A DNA stretch of 64,000 nt from Streptomyces misionensis (lineage in GTDB: Bacteria > Actinomycetota > Actinomycetes > Streptomycetales > Streptomycetaceae), in the NCBI RefSeq assembly GCF_900104815.1, contig NZ_FNTD01000004.1, positions 3,984,501-4,048,500 of the forward strand. The letters run 5' to 3'. The stretch's first letter is position 1, and every line of letters starts with the position of its first letter. Positions 27,554 to 35,669 of the stretch are shown one piece after another. The notes under the pieces are model-generated. The model had not been told where the DNA came from, searched no databases, and was given only the letters and a program-made list of their open reading frames with translations. The position numbers and the translations under genes were made by a program.

Positions 27554-27982
27554 TCAGCGGGCGGCCTCGATGTGGGACCTGGTCAGGGCGAACAGGATCA
27601 GCAGGTCCAGGGCCATCACCGGGATCGCCCAGCCCGGGTAGAACGGCACGAACATGAACTGGGTGATGAGGCTGACGCCCGCCGTCACCACACCGGCCCC
27701 GCGGCCCCAGCTGGCGCCCGCCAGCACACCGAGGCCCGCGACGGTGAGCGCCATGCCGATGACGAGGTGGATGATGCCCCACGCCGTCAGGGGGAAGTTG
27801 TAGGCGTACCCGTTCGAGGTGGCGAACAGGCTGTCCTCCGCGATACCGGCCGCGCCCATCAGAATGCTGAGCGGCCCGCTGAGCATCAGCAGGGCCCCGG
27901 CGGCCCGGGACGCGCTGTCGAGCGTGCGTTCACGGCCGGGGCCCCCGTGCCCGCGCTCCGACTTGTCGGATATCGACGTCAT
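27554..27982 (-). CDS. DUF7144-like four-helix membrane protein
   Basis: A 142-residue protein starting at ATG 27982 behind AGGAAGG. A charged N-terminal tail of about 25 residues is followed by four hydrophobic helices, with TAWGIIHLVIGMALTVAGLG and FVPFYPGWAIPVMALDLLI (in parts). This pattern fits the actinobacterial DUF7144 membrane family. Function unknown; its product size and lack of polar motifs give no mechanism. Confidence 0.75.
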   Translation of the reverse strand: MTSISDKSERGHGGPGRERTLDSASRAAGALLMLSGPLSILMGAAGIAEDSLFATSNGYAYNFPLTAWGIIHLVIGMALTVAGLGVLAGASWGRGAGVVTAGVSLITQFMFVPFYPGWAIPVMALDLLILFALTRSHIEAAR

Positions 27983-28094
27983 GGGCGTCGCCTTCCTGTG
28001 CGGCGCGGCCGCCGGCGCACGGCGGCCGCGAGCAAGCCACGCTTCTCTGACAGGATCACCGCAATCACCCGGACCTGCGACCGCAGCCGTCCGG

Positions 28095-28751
28095 CTACCG
28101 CCCGCCCGGACCGCGGGGAGCGGTCGAAACGGCGCTGTGGCCGGGGCCGGGGCTCGCGGGCGTGGTGGCGCACACCGTGCCGCGGGACGCGACCAGCGCG
28201 CAGGCGCGGGCCTGCCCGGCATCGCGCACGCCCACCATCGCGGTGTGGGCGTCGGCGCCGTACTGCTGGCGGTACTCCTCGCGGTCCTGGTGCCGGCCGA
28301 AGACCTGGATCCAGTCGCCCTCCGAGCTGCCGCTCATCTTGGCCCAGGCGGCATGGCAGCGGGGGCTGTAGCGCAGCTCGACCAGGACGCCGAAGTCACG
28401 GCCGGTGAGGACGGTGCCCGCGTCGTTCTGGCAGACGGTGGTGGCGGGATCCGCCCCCAGGCAGCCGTCGCCGTCGCAGGAGGCGGTGGGGGACACCCGG
28501 GCCGACAGGGACGCGGAGGCCGAGGCACCGTGCCCCGGATCCGACCGGGTGAGGAAGAAGATCGCCAGCACCAGCGCCGCCAGCCCCAGGACGGACCCGG
28601 CGGCCCACACCGCCTGCCGTCCGCGCGATCCGGAGTCCTGATAGGTGACGGACCCGTGGTAGACGATGTCCCGGCCGGCCTGGTGCACCTTCGCGCTGCC
28701 CGACGCCCGGGTGCGCTGGTCTCCCCGCCCGGATTTCCTCCTACCGGCCAC
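28095..28751 (-). CDS. DUF2690 membrane protein with QAGRD motif
   Basis: A 218-residue protein. GTG 28751 is chosen; it lies inside the end of the upstream gene (stop 28741), so the two overlap by 11 bases. A short cytoplasmic tail carries AKVHQAGRD (residues 20-28, bases 28668-28694). A transmembrane helix (about 47-67) is followed by an extracytoplasmic DUF2690 domain with CDGDGCLGADP, TVCQNDA and RYSPRCHAAWAK. The four to six Cys suggest disulfides. The same QAGRD peptide occurs twice in the neighbouring gene product. Function unknown. Confidence 0.75.
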   Translation of the reverse strand: MAGRRKSGRGDQRTRASGSAKVHQAGRDIVYHGSVTYQDSGSRGRQAVWAAGSVLGLAALVLAIFFLTRSDPGHGASASASLSARVSPTASCDGDGCLGADPATTVCQNDAGTVLTGRDFGVLVELRYSPRCHAAWAKMSGSSEGDWIQVFGRHQDREEYRQQYGADAHTAMVGVRDAGQARACALVASRGTVCATTPASPGPGHSAVSTAPRGPGGR

Positions 28752-29157
28752 CGCGCCTCCGGACGTCCTGGTCCCGGCCGGCCTGGAAGACCCGCGCATC
28801 TCCCGAGACCCTGGCCCGCTGGACGACATCGCCGGCGGTCCCCCCGCCGGCCGCCGCCCCGCCGCCCCCGGACCGCAGATCACGCCCCGCCTGGTACACC
28901 CGGGCCCGCCCGCCGGCCCTGACCGTCTGCCTGACCCGCCGCCCGGGAGATGCCGTATCCCCCTGTCCCGCCCACCAGTTGACCGCCCCGCCGACGGCGG
29001 CGGCGACCGCCCCGGCGAATCCGAGCGCCACACCCCACCGGTCTCCGTCGTCCGAGGGAAGCCATTCGAACGGCACCACTCTGACGAGCCACGCACACAG
29101 CACGAACACGGCCACGGCCGCCACGACCGCCACCGCCCAGCGCACCGCACGCCCCAT
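28741..29157 (-). CDS. Small membrane protein with two QAGRD motifs
   Basis: A 138-residue protein starting at ATG 29157, with GGGGGAC upstream. Two hydrophobic helices (about 7-30 and 42-62) form a hairpin; a Gly/Arg-rich C-terminal tail follows. The tail has ARVYQAGRD (85-93, bases 28879-28905) and ARVFQAGRD (121-129, bases 28771-28797). The downstream overlapping gene has a third copy. The repeated short motif in otherwise low-complexity tails suggests a self-associating or docking element shared by the two proteins. I do not recognise the family. Confidence 0.65.
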   Translation of the reverse strand: MGRAVRWAVAVVAAVAVFVLCAWLVRVVPFEWLPSDDGDRWGVALGFAGAVAAAVGGAVNWWAGQGDTASPGRRVRQTVRAGGRARVYQAGRDLRSGGGGAAAGGGTAGDVVQRARVSGDARVFQAGRDQDVRRRGGR

Positions 29158-29264
29158 GCGAAGTCCCCCATTTCCCCCGACGTGTTGTTGAGATTCCACT
29201 CGGGGACGGGCCCGACACATCCTCGAGGGCCCAAAACAGGACATGTGCACGCTCATACGCCAAA

Positions 29265-29303
29265 GAACCCCCTGACCGGCGTCTCCGCAGGTCAGGGGGT
29301 TCT
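29265..29303 (-). terminator. Terminator of tRNA-Ala
   Basis: Perfect 14-bp arms (29265-29278 and 29290-29303, AGAACCCCCTGACC and complement) enclose an 11-base loop. On the minus strand it ends in TTCTTTGG. It starts six bases after the tRNA 3' end. Confidence 0.9.
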
Positions 29304-29309
29304 CGACAG

Positions 29310-29382
29310 TGGAGCCTAGGGGAGTCGAACCCCTGACATCCGCCATGCAAAGACGGCGCTCTACCAACTGAGCTAAGGCCCC
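29310..29382 (-). tRNA. tRNA-Ala (anticodon TGC)
   Basis: A 73-nt tRNA. The acceptor stem GGGGCCT pairs with AGGCTCC, with discriminator A at 29310. The anticodon stem CCGTC/GGCGG encloses loop TTTGCAT, giving anticodon TGC. T-arm GGGGTTCGACTCCCC is intact. CCA is not encoded. Confidence 0.97.
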
Positions 29383-29515
29383 GGGAAGGGTGTGGCCGAC
29401 CGGAGGGGGTGTGCGCCCGCCGGTGCCGCAGACCAGAGTACCGGGTCACCCCCCGTATCCCGCAAAAAGATTGGGGGTCCCCGCGGATGACCACGCTCCG
29501 TAAGATGCTCGGCGT

Positions 29516-29533
29516 GGTTCGCTACAGCGAACC
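29516..29533. promoter_or_regulatory. 18-bp inverted repeat, probable operator of XRE gene
   Basis: GGTTCGCTACAGCGAACC has perfect 8-bp arms around AC. It lies 32 bp before the XRE-type regulator start and 10 bp after a -10-like TAAGAT (29501-29506), near the expected transcription start. Autoregulation by the downstream regulator is the simplest explanation. Confidence 0.6.
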
Positions 29534-29565
29534 GCGGTTTTCAGGGGAAGCGATGGGGAGACGCA

Positions 29566-30114
29566 ATGGACGCCGCACAGCAGGAAGCCACCGCCAGAGC
29601 GCGGGAGCTGCAGCGGAACTGGTACGGGGAGCCGTTGGGGGCGCTCTTCCGTAAGCTGATCGACGATCTCGGCCTCAATCAGGCCCGTCTCGCGGCGGTC
29701 CTGGGGCTGTCCGCTCCGATGCTGTCCCAGCTGATGAGCGGGCAGCGGGCGAAGATCGGCAATCCCGCGGTGGTCCAGCGGGTACAGCAGCTGCAGGAGC
29801 TGGCGGCGCAGGTGGCGGACGGCAGCGTCAGCGCCGCCGAGGCGACCGAGCGGATGGACGAGATCAAGAAGTCGCAGGGGGGCTCCGTGCTGAGCAACAC
29901 CGTGCAGTCGACGAACGGTTCGGGCGCGCCCACCGTCAAGCGCGTGGTCCGGGAGATCCAGTCGCTGCTGCGCTCGGTGGCCGCCGCGAGCGACATCATC
30001 GAGGCCGCGGACGCCCTCGCCCCGACCCAGCCCGAACTCGCCGAGTTCCTGCGCGTCTACGGTGCCGGCCGCACCTCCGACGCGGTCGCGCACTACCAGT
30101 CCCACCAGAACTGA
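29566..30114 (+). CDS. XRE-type DNA-binding regulator
   Basis: A 182-residue protein with GGGGAGA upstream of ATG 29566. The helix-turn-helix is near residues 28-65, with LGLNQARLAAVLGLSAPMLS and QLMSGQRAKIGNP. The middle is Gln/Ala-rich helix (about 65-105). The C-terminus (about 120-182) has VKRVVREIQSLLRSVAAAS and ELAEFLRVYGAGRTS, a conserved module likely for dimerisation. This gene is a steady neighbour of the next kinase in Streptomyces. An 18-bp inverted repeat lies in its promoter. Confidence 0.88.
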   Translation: MDAAQQEATARARELQRNWYGEPLGALFRKLIDDLGLNQARLAAVLGLSAPMLSQLMSGQRAKIGNPAVVQRVQQLQELAAQVADGSVSAAEATERMDEIKKSQGGSVLSNTVQSTNGSGAPTVKRVVREIQSLLRSVAAASDIIEAADALAPTQPELAEFLRVYGAGRTSDAVAHYQSHQN

Positions 30115-30178
30115 ACGCCCGCCCGGCTCGGGGGGCCGGGCGGAAGCGGGGTCCCGAGGGGGAGGAGCTGCGGCAGTC

Positions 30179-31516
30179 ATGGGCGAGGTGTTCTCCGGCC
30201 GGTACGAGCTGGCCGACCCGATCGGGCACGGCGGCGTGGGTGTCGTATGGCGCGTCTGGGACCACCGCCGGCGGCGCTATGTGGCCGCCAAGGTGCTCCA
30301 GCAGCGCGACGCCCACTCCCTGCTGCGCTTCGTGCGCGAGCAGGCCCTGCGGATCGACCATCCCCATGTCCTCGCCCCGGCCAGCTGGGCCGCCGACGAC
30401 GACAAAGTGCTGTTCACCATGGACCTGGTCGCCGGCGGCTCCCTGGTCAGCCTGGTCAACGACTACGGCCCGCTGCCGCCGGCGTTCGTCTGCGTCCTGC
30501 TGGACCAGCTGCTCTCCGGTCTCGCCGCCGTGCACGCCGAGGGCGTCGTGCACCGCGACATCAAGCCCGCCAACATCCTCCTGGAAGCCACCGGCACCGG
30601 CCGGCCGCGGCTGCGGCTGTCCGACTTCGGCATCGCCATGCGGTTCGGCGAGCCGCGGCTGACCGAGACCAACCTCGTGGTGGGCACGCCCGGTTACCTC
30701 GCCCCCGAACAACTCGCCGGGGCCGACCCGGACTTCACGGCCGATCTGTTCGCCGTCGGCCTGGTCGCCCTGTACCTCCTCGAAGGCGCCAAGCCCGACG
30801 CCAAGGAACTCGTGCGGTACTTCACCGAGCACGGTACCCCGAGCGCGCCCAAGAACATCCCCGCGCCCCTGTGGGAGTTCGTCGCCGCGCTGCTCCAGCC
30901 CGATCCGGCGGCCCGGTACCAGACCGCCACCGGAGCGCGCAAAGGGCTCGCGCCGGTCATGGAACTCCTGCCGGACCTCGGCGGCCTGGACGACGAGCCG
31001 ATCGAGATCTTCGACCAACTCCCGGAACTGCCCGAGGGCTTCGGGCCGGACGGGCCGGAGAACAAGAGGTCGAGGACCCGGCGGCCCGTCGCCGTCCCGG
31101 GCGCCGATCCGCGCACCGACAGCGGGTATCCGAGCGGGTCCCCGGCCGGGCCGACCGGCACCGGCTCCCTGTCGGACACCGGGAGCTTCCGCCTCCCGCC
31201 ACCCCTGGCCACCGGCTCCACACCGCTCCCGTCCGCACCGCCTCCCCCCACCGCACCGCCGCTGCCGGCCGCCGCCCCCGCTCCCCGCGTTCCGCCCCCC
31301 GCACCGCCCGGCGACAGCGTCACCGCCGCCTACACCGCCGCCCCGGCACCCGCCCCGGCGCCCGCCGCGGCCGCGCCCCGCACCCCGCCCGCACACGGCC
31401 GTCGCGCCCGGCGCGCCCCCCGCCGCCCCGGTCCCCCGGCGGGGGCCGTGGTCTGCCTGCTGCTGCTCGCGCTGGCCTGCTACGCGGTGGGCTTCTGGGC
31501 CCTGAACCGGCTCTGA
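30179..31516 (+). CDS. Transmembrane Ser/Thr protein kinase without PASTA repeats
   Basis: A 445-residue kinase with GGGGGAGGAG before ATG 30179. The catalytic domain (about 8-270) has IGHGGVGVVW, AAKVL, HRDIKPANILL, SDFGIAM and APEQL, all expected active residues. A Pro/Ala-rich linker of about 130 residues leads to one C-terminal helix (about 421-442), VVCLLLLALACYAVGFWAL. There is no extracellular sensor, unlike PknB. Its 3' end overlaps the convergent gene by 37 bases. The target is unknown. Confidence 0.92.
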   Translation: MGEVFSGRYELADPIGHGGVGVVWRVWDHRRRRYVAAKVLQQRDAHSLLRFVREQALRIDHPHVLAPASWAADDDKVLFTMDLVAGGSLVSLVNDYGPLPPAFVCVLLDQLLSGLAAVHAEGVVHRDIKPANILLEATGTGRPRLRLSDFGIAMRFGEPRLTETNLVVGTPGYLAPEQLAGADPDFTADLFAVGLVALYLLEGAKPDAKELVRYFTEHGTPSAPKNIPAPLWEFVAALLQPDPAARYQTATGARKGLAPVMELLPDLGGLDDEPIEIFDQLPELPEGFGPDGPENKRSRTRRPVAVPGADPRTDSGYPSGSPAGPTGTGSLSDTGSFRLPPPLATGSTPLPSAPPPPTAPPLPAAAPAPRVPPPAPPGDSVTAAYTAAPAPAPAPAAAAPRTPPAHGRRARRAPRRPGPPAGAVVCLLLLALACYAVGFWALNRL

Positions 31517-32811
31517 GCCCGCCGGGCCGCCACCGTCCACCCGCCGAGCACCAGCAGCGACGCGGTCCCCAGACCGAACCCGCCGACCGCGACGAGCGTC
31601 AGCGCGGTCCCGTCGCCCCCGGAGCCCCCCGCCACGGGAACGGGCGCCACCACCGCGCCCCGCTCCGCGGCCGTGAAGACGCCGTCCGGCACCGGCCGCC
31701 CGGCGTACCCCGGCCCGGCGTGCGCCCGGCCGTCCACGCGGACCCGCAGCGTCACGTCGTACGGCCCGCGCCCGAACGTGCCGCCGAGCCGGTCGCTGAG
31801 GTGCAGCACCAGGTAGTAGTCGCCGGCGAAGCGCAGCGCGGTGACCGCGGCGGGCGCGGCGTACCGGTTGGCGTACTCGACCGGCGGGAGCGGGACGAGG
31901 GAGACGGGCCTGCGCACACCGGTGTAGCCGAGGGAGGCGTCGTCGGCCAGGCCGCGCACGGGGTTGTACAGGGCGAGGTCCAGGGCGCCGCCGACGTACC
32001 CGTGCCCCTGGGCGCCGCCCAGTTCGGCGGTGGCCCGCACCCGGCGGCCCCAGTCCAGCGGCACCTTGTAGAACTGGGTCTGGCCGGGCACCAGGGCGGT
32101 CCGCCAGACCCCCTGGCCCAGCGGGCGGGCCGCGGTGAAGCCCGCGCCGCCGGGCAGGTCCCGGGGGGCGCCGGCGAGCGGCTCGGGGGTGGCGGAGTCC
32201 CAGGCCCCGGGCGCCTCGCTGGGCCCTGGCGCGCTGAGCCGGGGTTCGAGGACGGGCGCGATCTCCAGGTCCCAGCGCCCCGCCGACCCGGTGCCGGCGC
32301 TCCCGGTGTCGAGGCGTTCGACCAGCACGGAGTAGGTCCCCGCGCCCTGGCACAGCGCCTTGCCCGCCTCGCGCTTGCCGAGGGCGGTGACCGGGTGCGG
32401 GCTGAGCGCGGCGCCGAAGCGGGCGGTGGCGTAGGAGCAGGCCGTGCCGTGCGCGTCCCGGACGGACACCCGGATGCCGTCGGTGGCGGTGACGGTGGCG
32501 TCCGGGGGCGGTACGGCGGTGACGGGGACGTAGGCCGTGGCGTCGGCGTCCGCCTCGGCGAGGTGGAGGTCGTAGGTGAGGCGGCCGTGCTCGGGCAGGG
32601 AGCCCCGGTAGACCCGGCCGGCGTCGAGCCGCGGGGCGTCGGCGGTGCCGGTCGCGCCCTCGACCGTGCGGGCGCCGGGGGAGAAGGCGTAGCCGGGGGC
32701 GTCGGCGGCGGCCGCGGGGAACGCGCCGGTGCCGCACAGCCCCAGTGCCAGGATCGCGGCCGTCAGAGGAGCGCGGTAGCGCCCCCACGCCGTACGCCTG
32801 TGCCGCCGCAC
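31480..32811 (-). CDS. Secreted or membrane-anchored protein of unknown function
   Basis: A 443-residue protein starting at GTG 32811. It has a signal peptide (VRRHRRTAWGRYRAPL, then a hydrophobic core ending AFPAAAADA). Next comes a large extracytoplasmic region with beta-rich, pre-peptidase-like segments (GRLTYDLHLAEADADATAY, QTQFYKVPLDWGRR, YDVTLRVRVDG). A C-terminal transmembrane helix (about 407-430) ends in a short basic tail. This type I topology suggests a surface-exposed binding protein. I do not recognise a named domain with confidence. Confidence 0.75.
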   Translation of the reverse strand: MRRHRRTAWGRYRAPLTAAILALGLCGTGAFPAAAADAPGYAFSPGARTVEGATGTADAPRLDAGRVYRGSLPEHGRLTYDLHLAEADADATAYVPVTAVPPPDATVTATDGIRVSVRDAHGTACSYATARFGAALSPHPVTALGKREAGKALCQGAGTYSVLVERLDTGSAGTGSAGRWDLEIAPVLEPRLSAPGPSEAPGAWDSATPEPLAGAPRDLPGGAGFTAARPLGQGVWRTALVPGQTQFYKVPLDWGRRVRATAELGGAQGHGYVGGALDLALYNPVRGLADDASLGYTGVRRPVSLVPLPPVEYANRYAAPAAVTALRFAGDYYLVLHLSDRLGGTFGRGPYDVTLRVRVDGRAHAGPGYAGRPVPDGVFTAAERGAVVAPVPVAGGSGGDGTALTLVAVGGFGLGTASLLVLGGWTVAARRAQSRFRAQKPTA

Positions 32812-33061
32812 GAGTGCACCCCCTGTGTCACGGCCTTCCGGTGGCCGCCCGCCGCGGTGGGCGGCCGGGCCGTGGCCCATCCTGCCCCGGGAGCCACTGC
32901 GCCATCCGGGCAATGCGCGAGACCGTCCGAAACACCGCGCCCCGCACCGGGGGGTGCGGCCACGCCTACACCACCCACCGAGAGCCCGCAAGCGGAGCGG
33001 ATACGCGAAGACCCCGACCGCGAGCGGCGGCCGGGGTCTGCCTCAAACTCTGGGATCGGAC

Positions 33062-33193
33062 TCACGAACCGGTGGGCACGGAGTCAGTCGCCTCCGTCCA
33101 CAGGTCCTGCTCGGCGCGATCCGCCTGGATCTGGCGGTACACGAGGAGCCCGCCGATGGCGGCCAGTGCGACCAGGAGCAGCTTCTTCAACAC
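33062..33193 (-). CDS. DLW-39 family protein
   Basis: A 43-residue protein starting at GTG 33193: a hydrophobic N-terminus (LKKLLLVALAAIGGLLVYRQ), then QADRAEQDLWTEATD. The DLW tripeptide and length match the DLW-39 family, a tiny single-span protein conserved across actinobacteria near the origin. Function unknown. A good -10 element lies 46 bases upstream. Confidence 0.85.
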   Translation of the reverse strand: MLKKLLLVALAAIGGLLVYRQIQADRAEQDLWTEATDSVPTGS

Positions 33194-33238
33194 CGCGCGA
33201 CCTCGTCTTTCCTTGACGTAGGGGACCTCTGGCGCCCG

Positions 33239-33267
33239 ACTATACACACCGACCGATATCGATCGGT
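33239..33267 (-). promoter_or_regulatory. Promoter of DLW-39 gene with overlapping inverted repeat
   Basis: On the minus strand TATAGT (33244-33239) is a perfect -10. Upstream, ACCGA-C-CGATATCG-A-TCGGT (33248-33267) is a 20-bp inverted repeat with only one mismatched pair, sitting where the -35 would be. The remaining divergent gap up to 33542 contains no gene that I can see. Confidence 0.55.
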
Positions 33268-33542
33268 GACCTGCGTCCGGCCCCAACTCGGGCCCCGGCG
33301 GGCGCAATAGGCCAGGTCGGACAGCATCCCGACCGGAGGGTGACCGCACCCCCACGGACCGTCACTTTGCTCCCCCTTCGCTCCCGCTCACCGGGATTTA
33401 GGGGTTTTCCGACCTTCTTACGGCCATCCGGGTGGTGTTCATCTGAACATCGCGGCGCCACGAGCGTCGGTCCACCACTTCGCGAGCCTCATACACATCA
33501 TGAGGAAAGTACGCAAATCGCCCAACCCGAAAGTGAGGGGTA

Positions 33543-33932
33543 ATGGACCAGAACAAGGTCATGAAGCTGTGGACCGCCATCGTCACCGCCTTTCTCGCCC
33601 TGTGCACCGCGCTCGGTCTCGTGAGCGCCTCCGCCGCCACCGCGAACGCCGCGCCGCGCACCGAGAGCCCGCGTACCGAGACCGCCTCACGGACGGTCCC
33701 GACGATCCCGGCCCCACGCCACTGGTCCTGGCCCTCCTCCCGGGCCCTGCCCCCCACGATGAAACAGCGGATCCGGGCCGAGGCCCACGGAAAGTCCCCG
33801 AGCTGCCGGCGCCGCCCCCTCGACGAGGACCAGTCGCCACTGGAGATCCGTGAGACCCAGAAGACCCGCGAGACACAGCAGACGGAACAGCGGACGGTGG
33901 CCCGACAGCCCTCCGCACCGCTCGACTGCTGA
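33543..33932 (+). CDS. Small secreted protein, DUF6344-like
   Basis: A 129-residue protein with GTGAGGGG just before ATG 33543. Residues 1-38 form a signal peptide (MDQNKVMKLWTAIVTAFLAL, ending ANAAP). The rest is Arg/Thr/Pro-rich with one mid Cys and a C-terminal Cys, low in predicted structure, including a Gln/Thr/Glu repeat (ETQKTRETQQTE). The N-terminus resembles a Streptomyces family annotated DUF6344. Role unknown. Confidence 0.65.
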   Translation: MDQNKVMKLWTAIVTAFLALCTALGLVSASAATANAAPRTESPRTETASRTVPTIPAPRHWSWPSSRALPPTMKQRIRAEAHGKSPSCRRRPLDEDQSPLEIRETQKTRETQQTEQRTVARQPSAPLDC

Positions 33933-34125
33933 GAGATCCTCCCTCCCCCGCTGAGAGATCCTCTCTTTCCCCGGCACCGCTGACGTTTCGACACCACGGC
34001 GACTTGCGTACGCATGGTCGACACGGAAGACCCCCGGCCCACCCGGCCGGGGGTCGAGCGCGCGTTCCCAGGGGCCCGGGACGGCCTGAGACGATGGCCG
34101 CGACATCCCGGAGAGGTCCCGAAAG

Positions 34126-34902
34126 GTGGTGAGTGCTGCCGTGAGCCGGCGCGCCACCCTTGTCACCGTCGTCACCGCCGTCCACGCCCCCTCGGCCCGG
34201 TTCCTGCCGCAGGCCTGGGCGTCCCTGCGCGACCAGGAGCTGCCCGGCGGCGCACAGTGGGAGTGGGTGATCCAGGAGGACGGCACGACGGACGCGGTCC
34301 GCCCCCACGTCCCGGACGACCCGCGCGTCTCCTTCCACCAGGGCAGACCGGGCGGTCCGGGCGTCGCGCGCACGATCGCGCTGGCACACGCACGGGGCGA
34401 CTGCGTGAAGGTCCTGGACGCCGACGACCGGCTCACCCCGGGCGCGCTCGCCCGCGATCTCGCCGCCCTGGCGGCGGACCCCACCCTCGGGTGGACGACC
34501 TGCCGGGTCCTCGACCTGCTGCCCGACGGCTCCACGGCCGGCTTCCCCGGCGATCCCGACGAGGGGCCGCTGGAGCGCGGTGCCGTGCTCGACCACTGGA
34601 AGCGGCACGACTTCCGGCCCCCGGTCCATCCGGCGACCCTCTGCGTACGCCGGGAGCTGCTGACCGCGCTGGGCGGCTGGATGGCGCTGCCCGCGTCCGA
34701 GGACACCGGGCTGCTGCTGGCGCTGGACGCGGTGAGCCGCGGGTGGTTCTCGGCTCAGGCCGGCCTGCTGTACCGCAAGTGGGAGGGGCAGGCCACCGGC
34801 CAGTCCGCGCACACCGACCCGGCCGAACGCGCGGCCCGCGCCGCGGTCGCGGAGGCCAGGGCCCGCGCGCTGGCGGACCTCGGCTGGAGCTATCCCGCCT
34901 GA
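34126..34902 (+). CDS. Family 2 glycosyltransferase
   Basis: A 258-residue GT-A fold enzyme. Features are VTVVTAVHAPSARFLPQAW, the nucleotide-sugar region EWVIQEDGT, RTIALAHARGDCVKVLDADD (in parts), with DADD as the metal-binding DxD motif, and the acceptor-side EDTGLLLAL. No transmembrane helix is visible, so it is cytoplasmic and would transfer a sugar from a nucleotide donor. GTG 34126 is used; GTG 34129 and 34141 are also possible. The acceptor is unknown and no polysaccharide cluster surrounds it. Confidence 0.85.
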   Translation: MVSAAVSRRATLVTVVTAVHAPSARFLPQAWASLRDQELPGGAQWEWVIQEDGTTDAVRPHVPDDPRVSFHQGRPGGPGVARTIALAHARGDCVKVLDADDRLTPGALARDLAALAADPTLGWTTCRVLDLLPDGSTAGFPGDPDEGPLERGAVLDHWKRHDFRPPVHPATLCVRRELLTALGGWMALPASEDTGLLLALDAVSRGWFSAQAGLLYRKWEGQATGQSAHTDPAERAARAAVAEARARALADLGWSYPA

Positions 34903-34940
34903 GACCGGCTGAGACCGGCTGAGACCGCCTGAGACGGGCC
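34901..34940 (+). repeat. Four 10-bp tandem repeats at glycosyltransferase stop
   Basis: GAGACCGGCT occurs at 34901-34910 and 34911-34920, followed by GAGACCGCCT and GAGACGGGCC. The TGA stop (34900-34902) lies at the start of the array. Each repeat would also supply in-frame or near-frame TGA triplets. Probably slippage-derived. Confidence 0.8.
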
Positions 34941-34948
34941 GCCCGGTG

Positions 34949-35137
34949 CTACTCGCTCAGCAGGATCGCCTGCGAGGGGCACCGTTCGGCCGCCTCGCGC
35001 ACCCGTGGGTCCTCGGCGGTCTCCTCCTGGCCGGGCCGTACGAAGCCGTAGCCGTCCTCGAAACCGAACACGGCCGGCGCCCGGTGGGCGCACTCGGCGG
35101 AGCCGTAACACGCGGAGCGGTCCACGGTGACCTTCAT
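34949..35137 (-). CDS. 3Fe-4S type ferredoxin
   Basis: A 62-residue acidic electron carrier. Cys10, Cys16 and Cys53 (in ACYGSAECAH and ERCPSQAI) give the C-x5-C...CP pattern of 3Fe-4S or incomplete 4Fe-4S ferredoxins, with Ser13 at the fourth position. Such ferredoxins usually serve cytochrome P450s, but no P450 gene is nearby. ATG 35137 has GGAGGGACG upstream. Confidence 0.93.
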   Translation of the reverse strand: MKVTVDRSACYGSAECAHRAPAVFGFEDGYGFVRPGQEETAEDPRVREAAERCPSQAILLSE

Positions 35138-35669
35138 ACGTCCCTCCAGCCTGGGCGAGCACGTTCCAGGACGTCACTGCCCGGCGAGCCGGGCGCTCAA
35201 CCCGCCGTGCCCGCCGAGGGCCCGGCGACGACTTGACCGCCCGTCAGGCGACAGGTGTGCCGCACGGGAGGATCCCCGCCCGCCGGCACCGGTCCCTCCC
35301 CTCGTGGGGACCGGTGCCGGGCGGTGCGGGACGTCGATCCGCACCGTGTCGGCGTGATGGCACGGATCGAAGCAATCAGAGTGAGGTGGGCCGGGATCGG
35401 TCGGGTTCGTACGGGCTCGGATGACGGCTTGCGGTCAGTTCGCGGCTGTCGATGGAAGTCGGCCGAAAAATGTGCAACGCCATGAGGTGTCTCTCCGGGC
35501 GCCGGGCCGTTGGCCTGTCCGGACGGTGTGTGACGGTTTCGCTACCGGGGTTGCGATCCTGCCATCTGTCGTCCCCAAGGAGGAGGTCTTGACCTCCGGA
35601 GCACGGCTTCTTTGCAGGTCAGGCGTATAAGGTGAGTTTTCCGGTCCGGACGTCCACAGGCGGGGGGAA
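35138..35669. other. Intergenic region upstream of the STAND/WD40 gene
   Basis: 532 bp without a convincing gene. It contains the inverted repeat GGAGGTCTTGACCTCC (35582-35597), with perfect 7-bp arms around TT, which includes TTGACC, and a TATAAG at 35626-35631. These may be an operator and part of a promoter. A single ACGTCCACA lies at 35650-35658. Confidence 0.45.

Noticed and set aside
33928..33963. GCTGAGAGATCCTC repeated 22 bp apart after the DUF6344-like gene
   Set aside because: Two copies only, without hairpin or promoter context; probably a local duplication.
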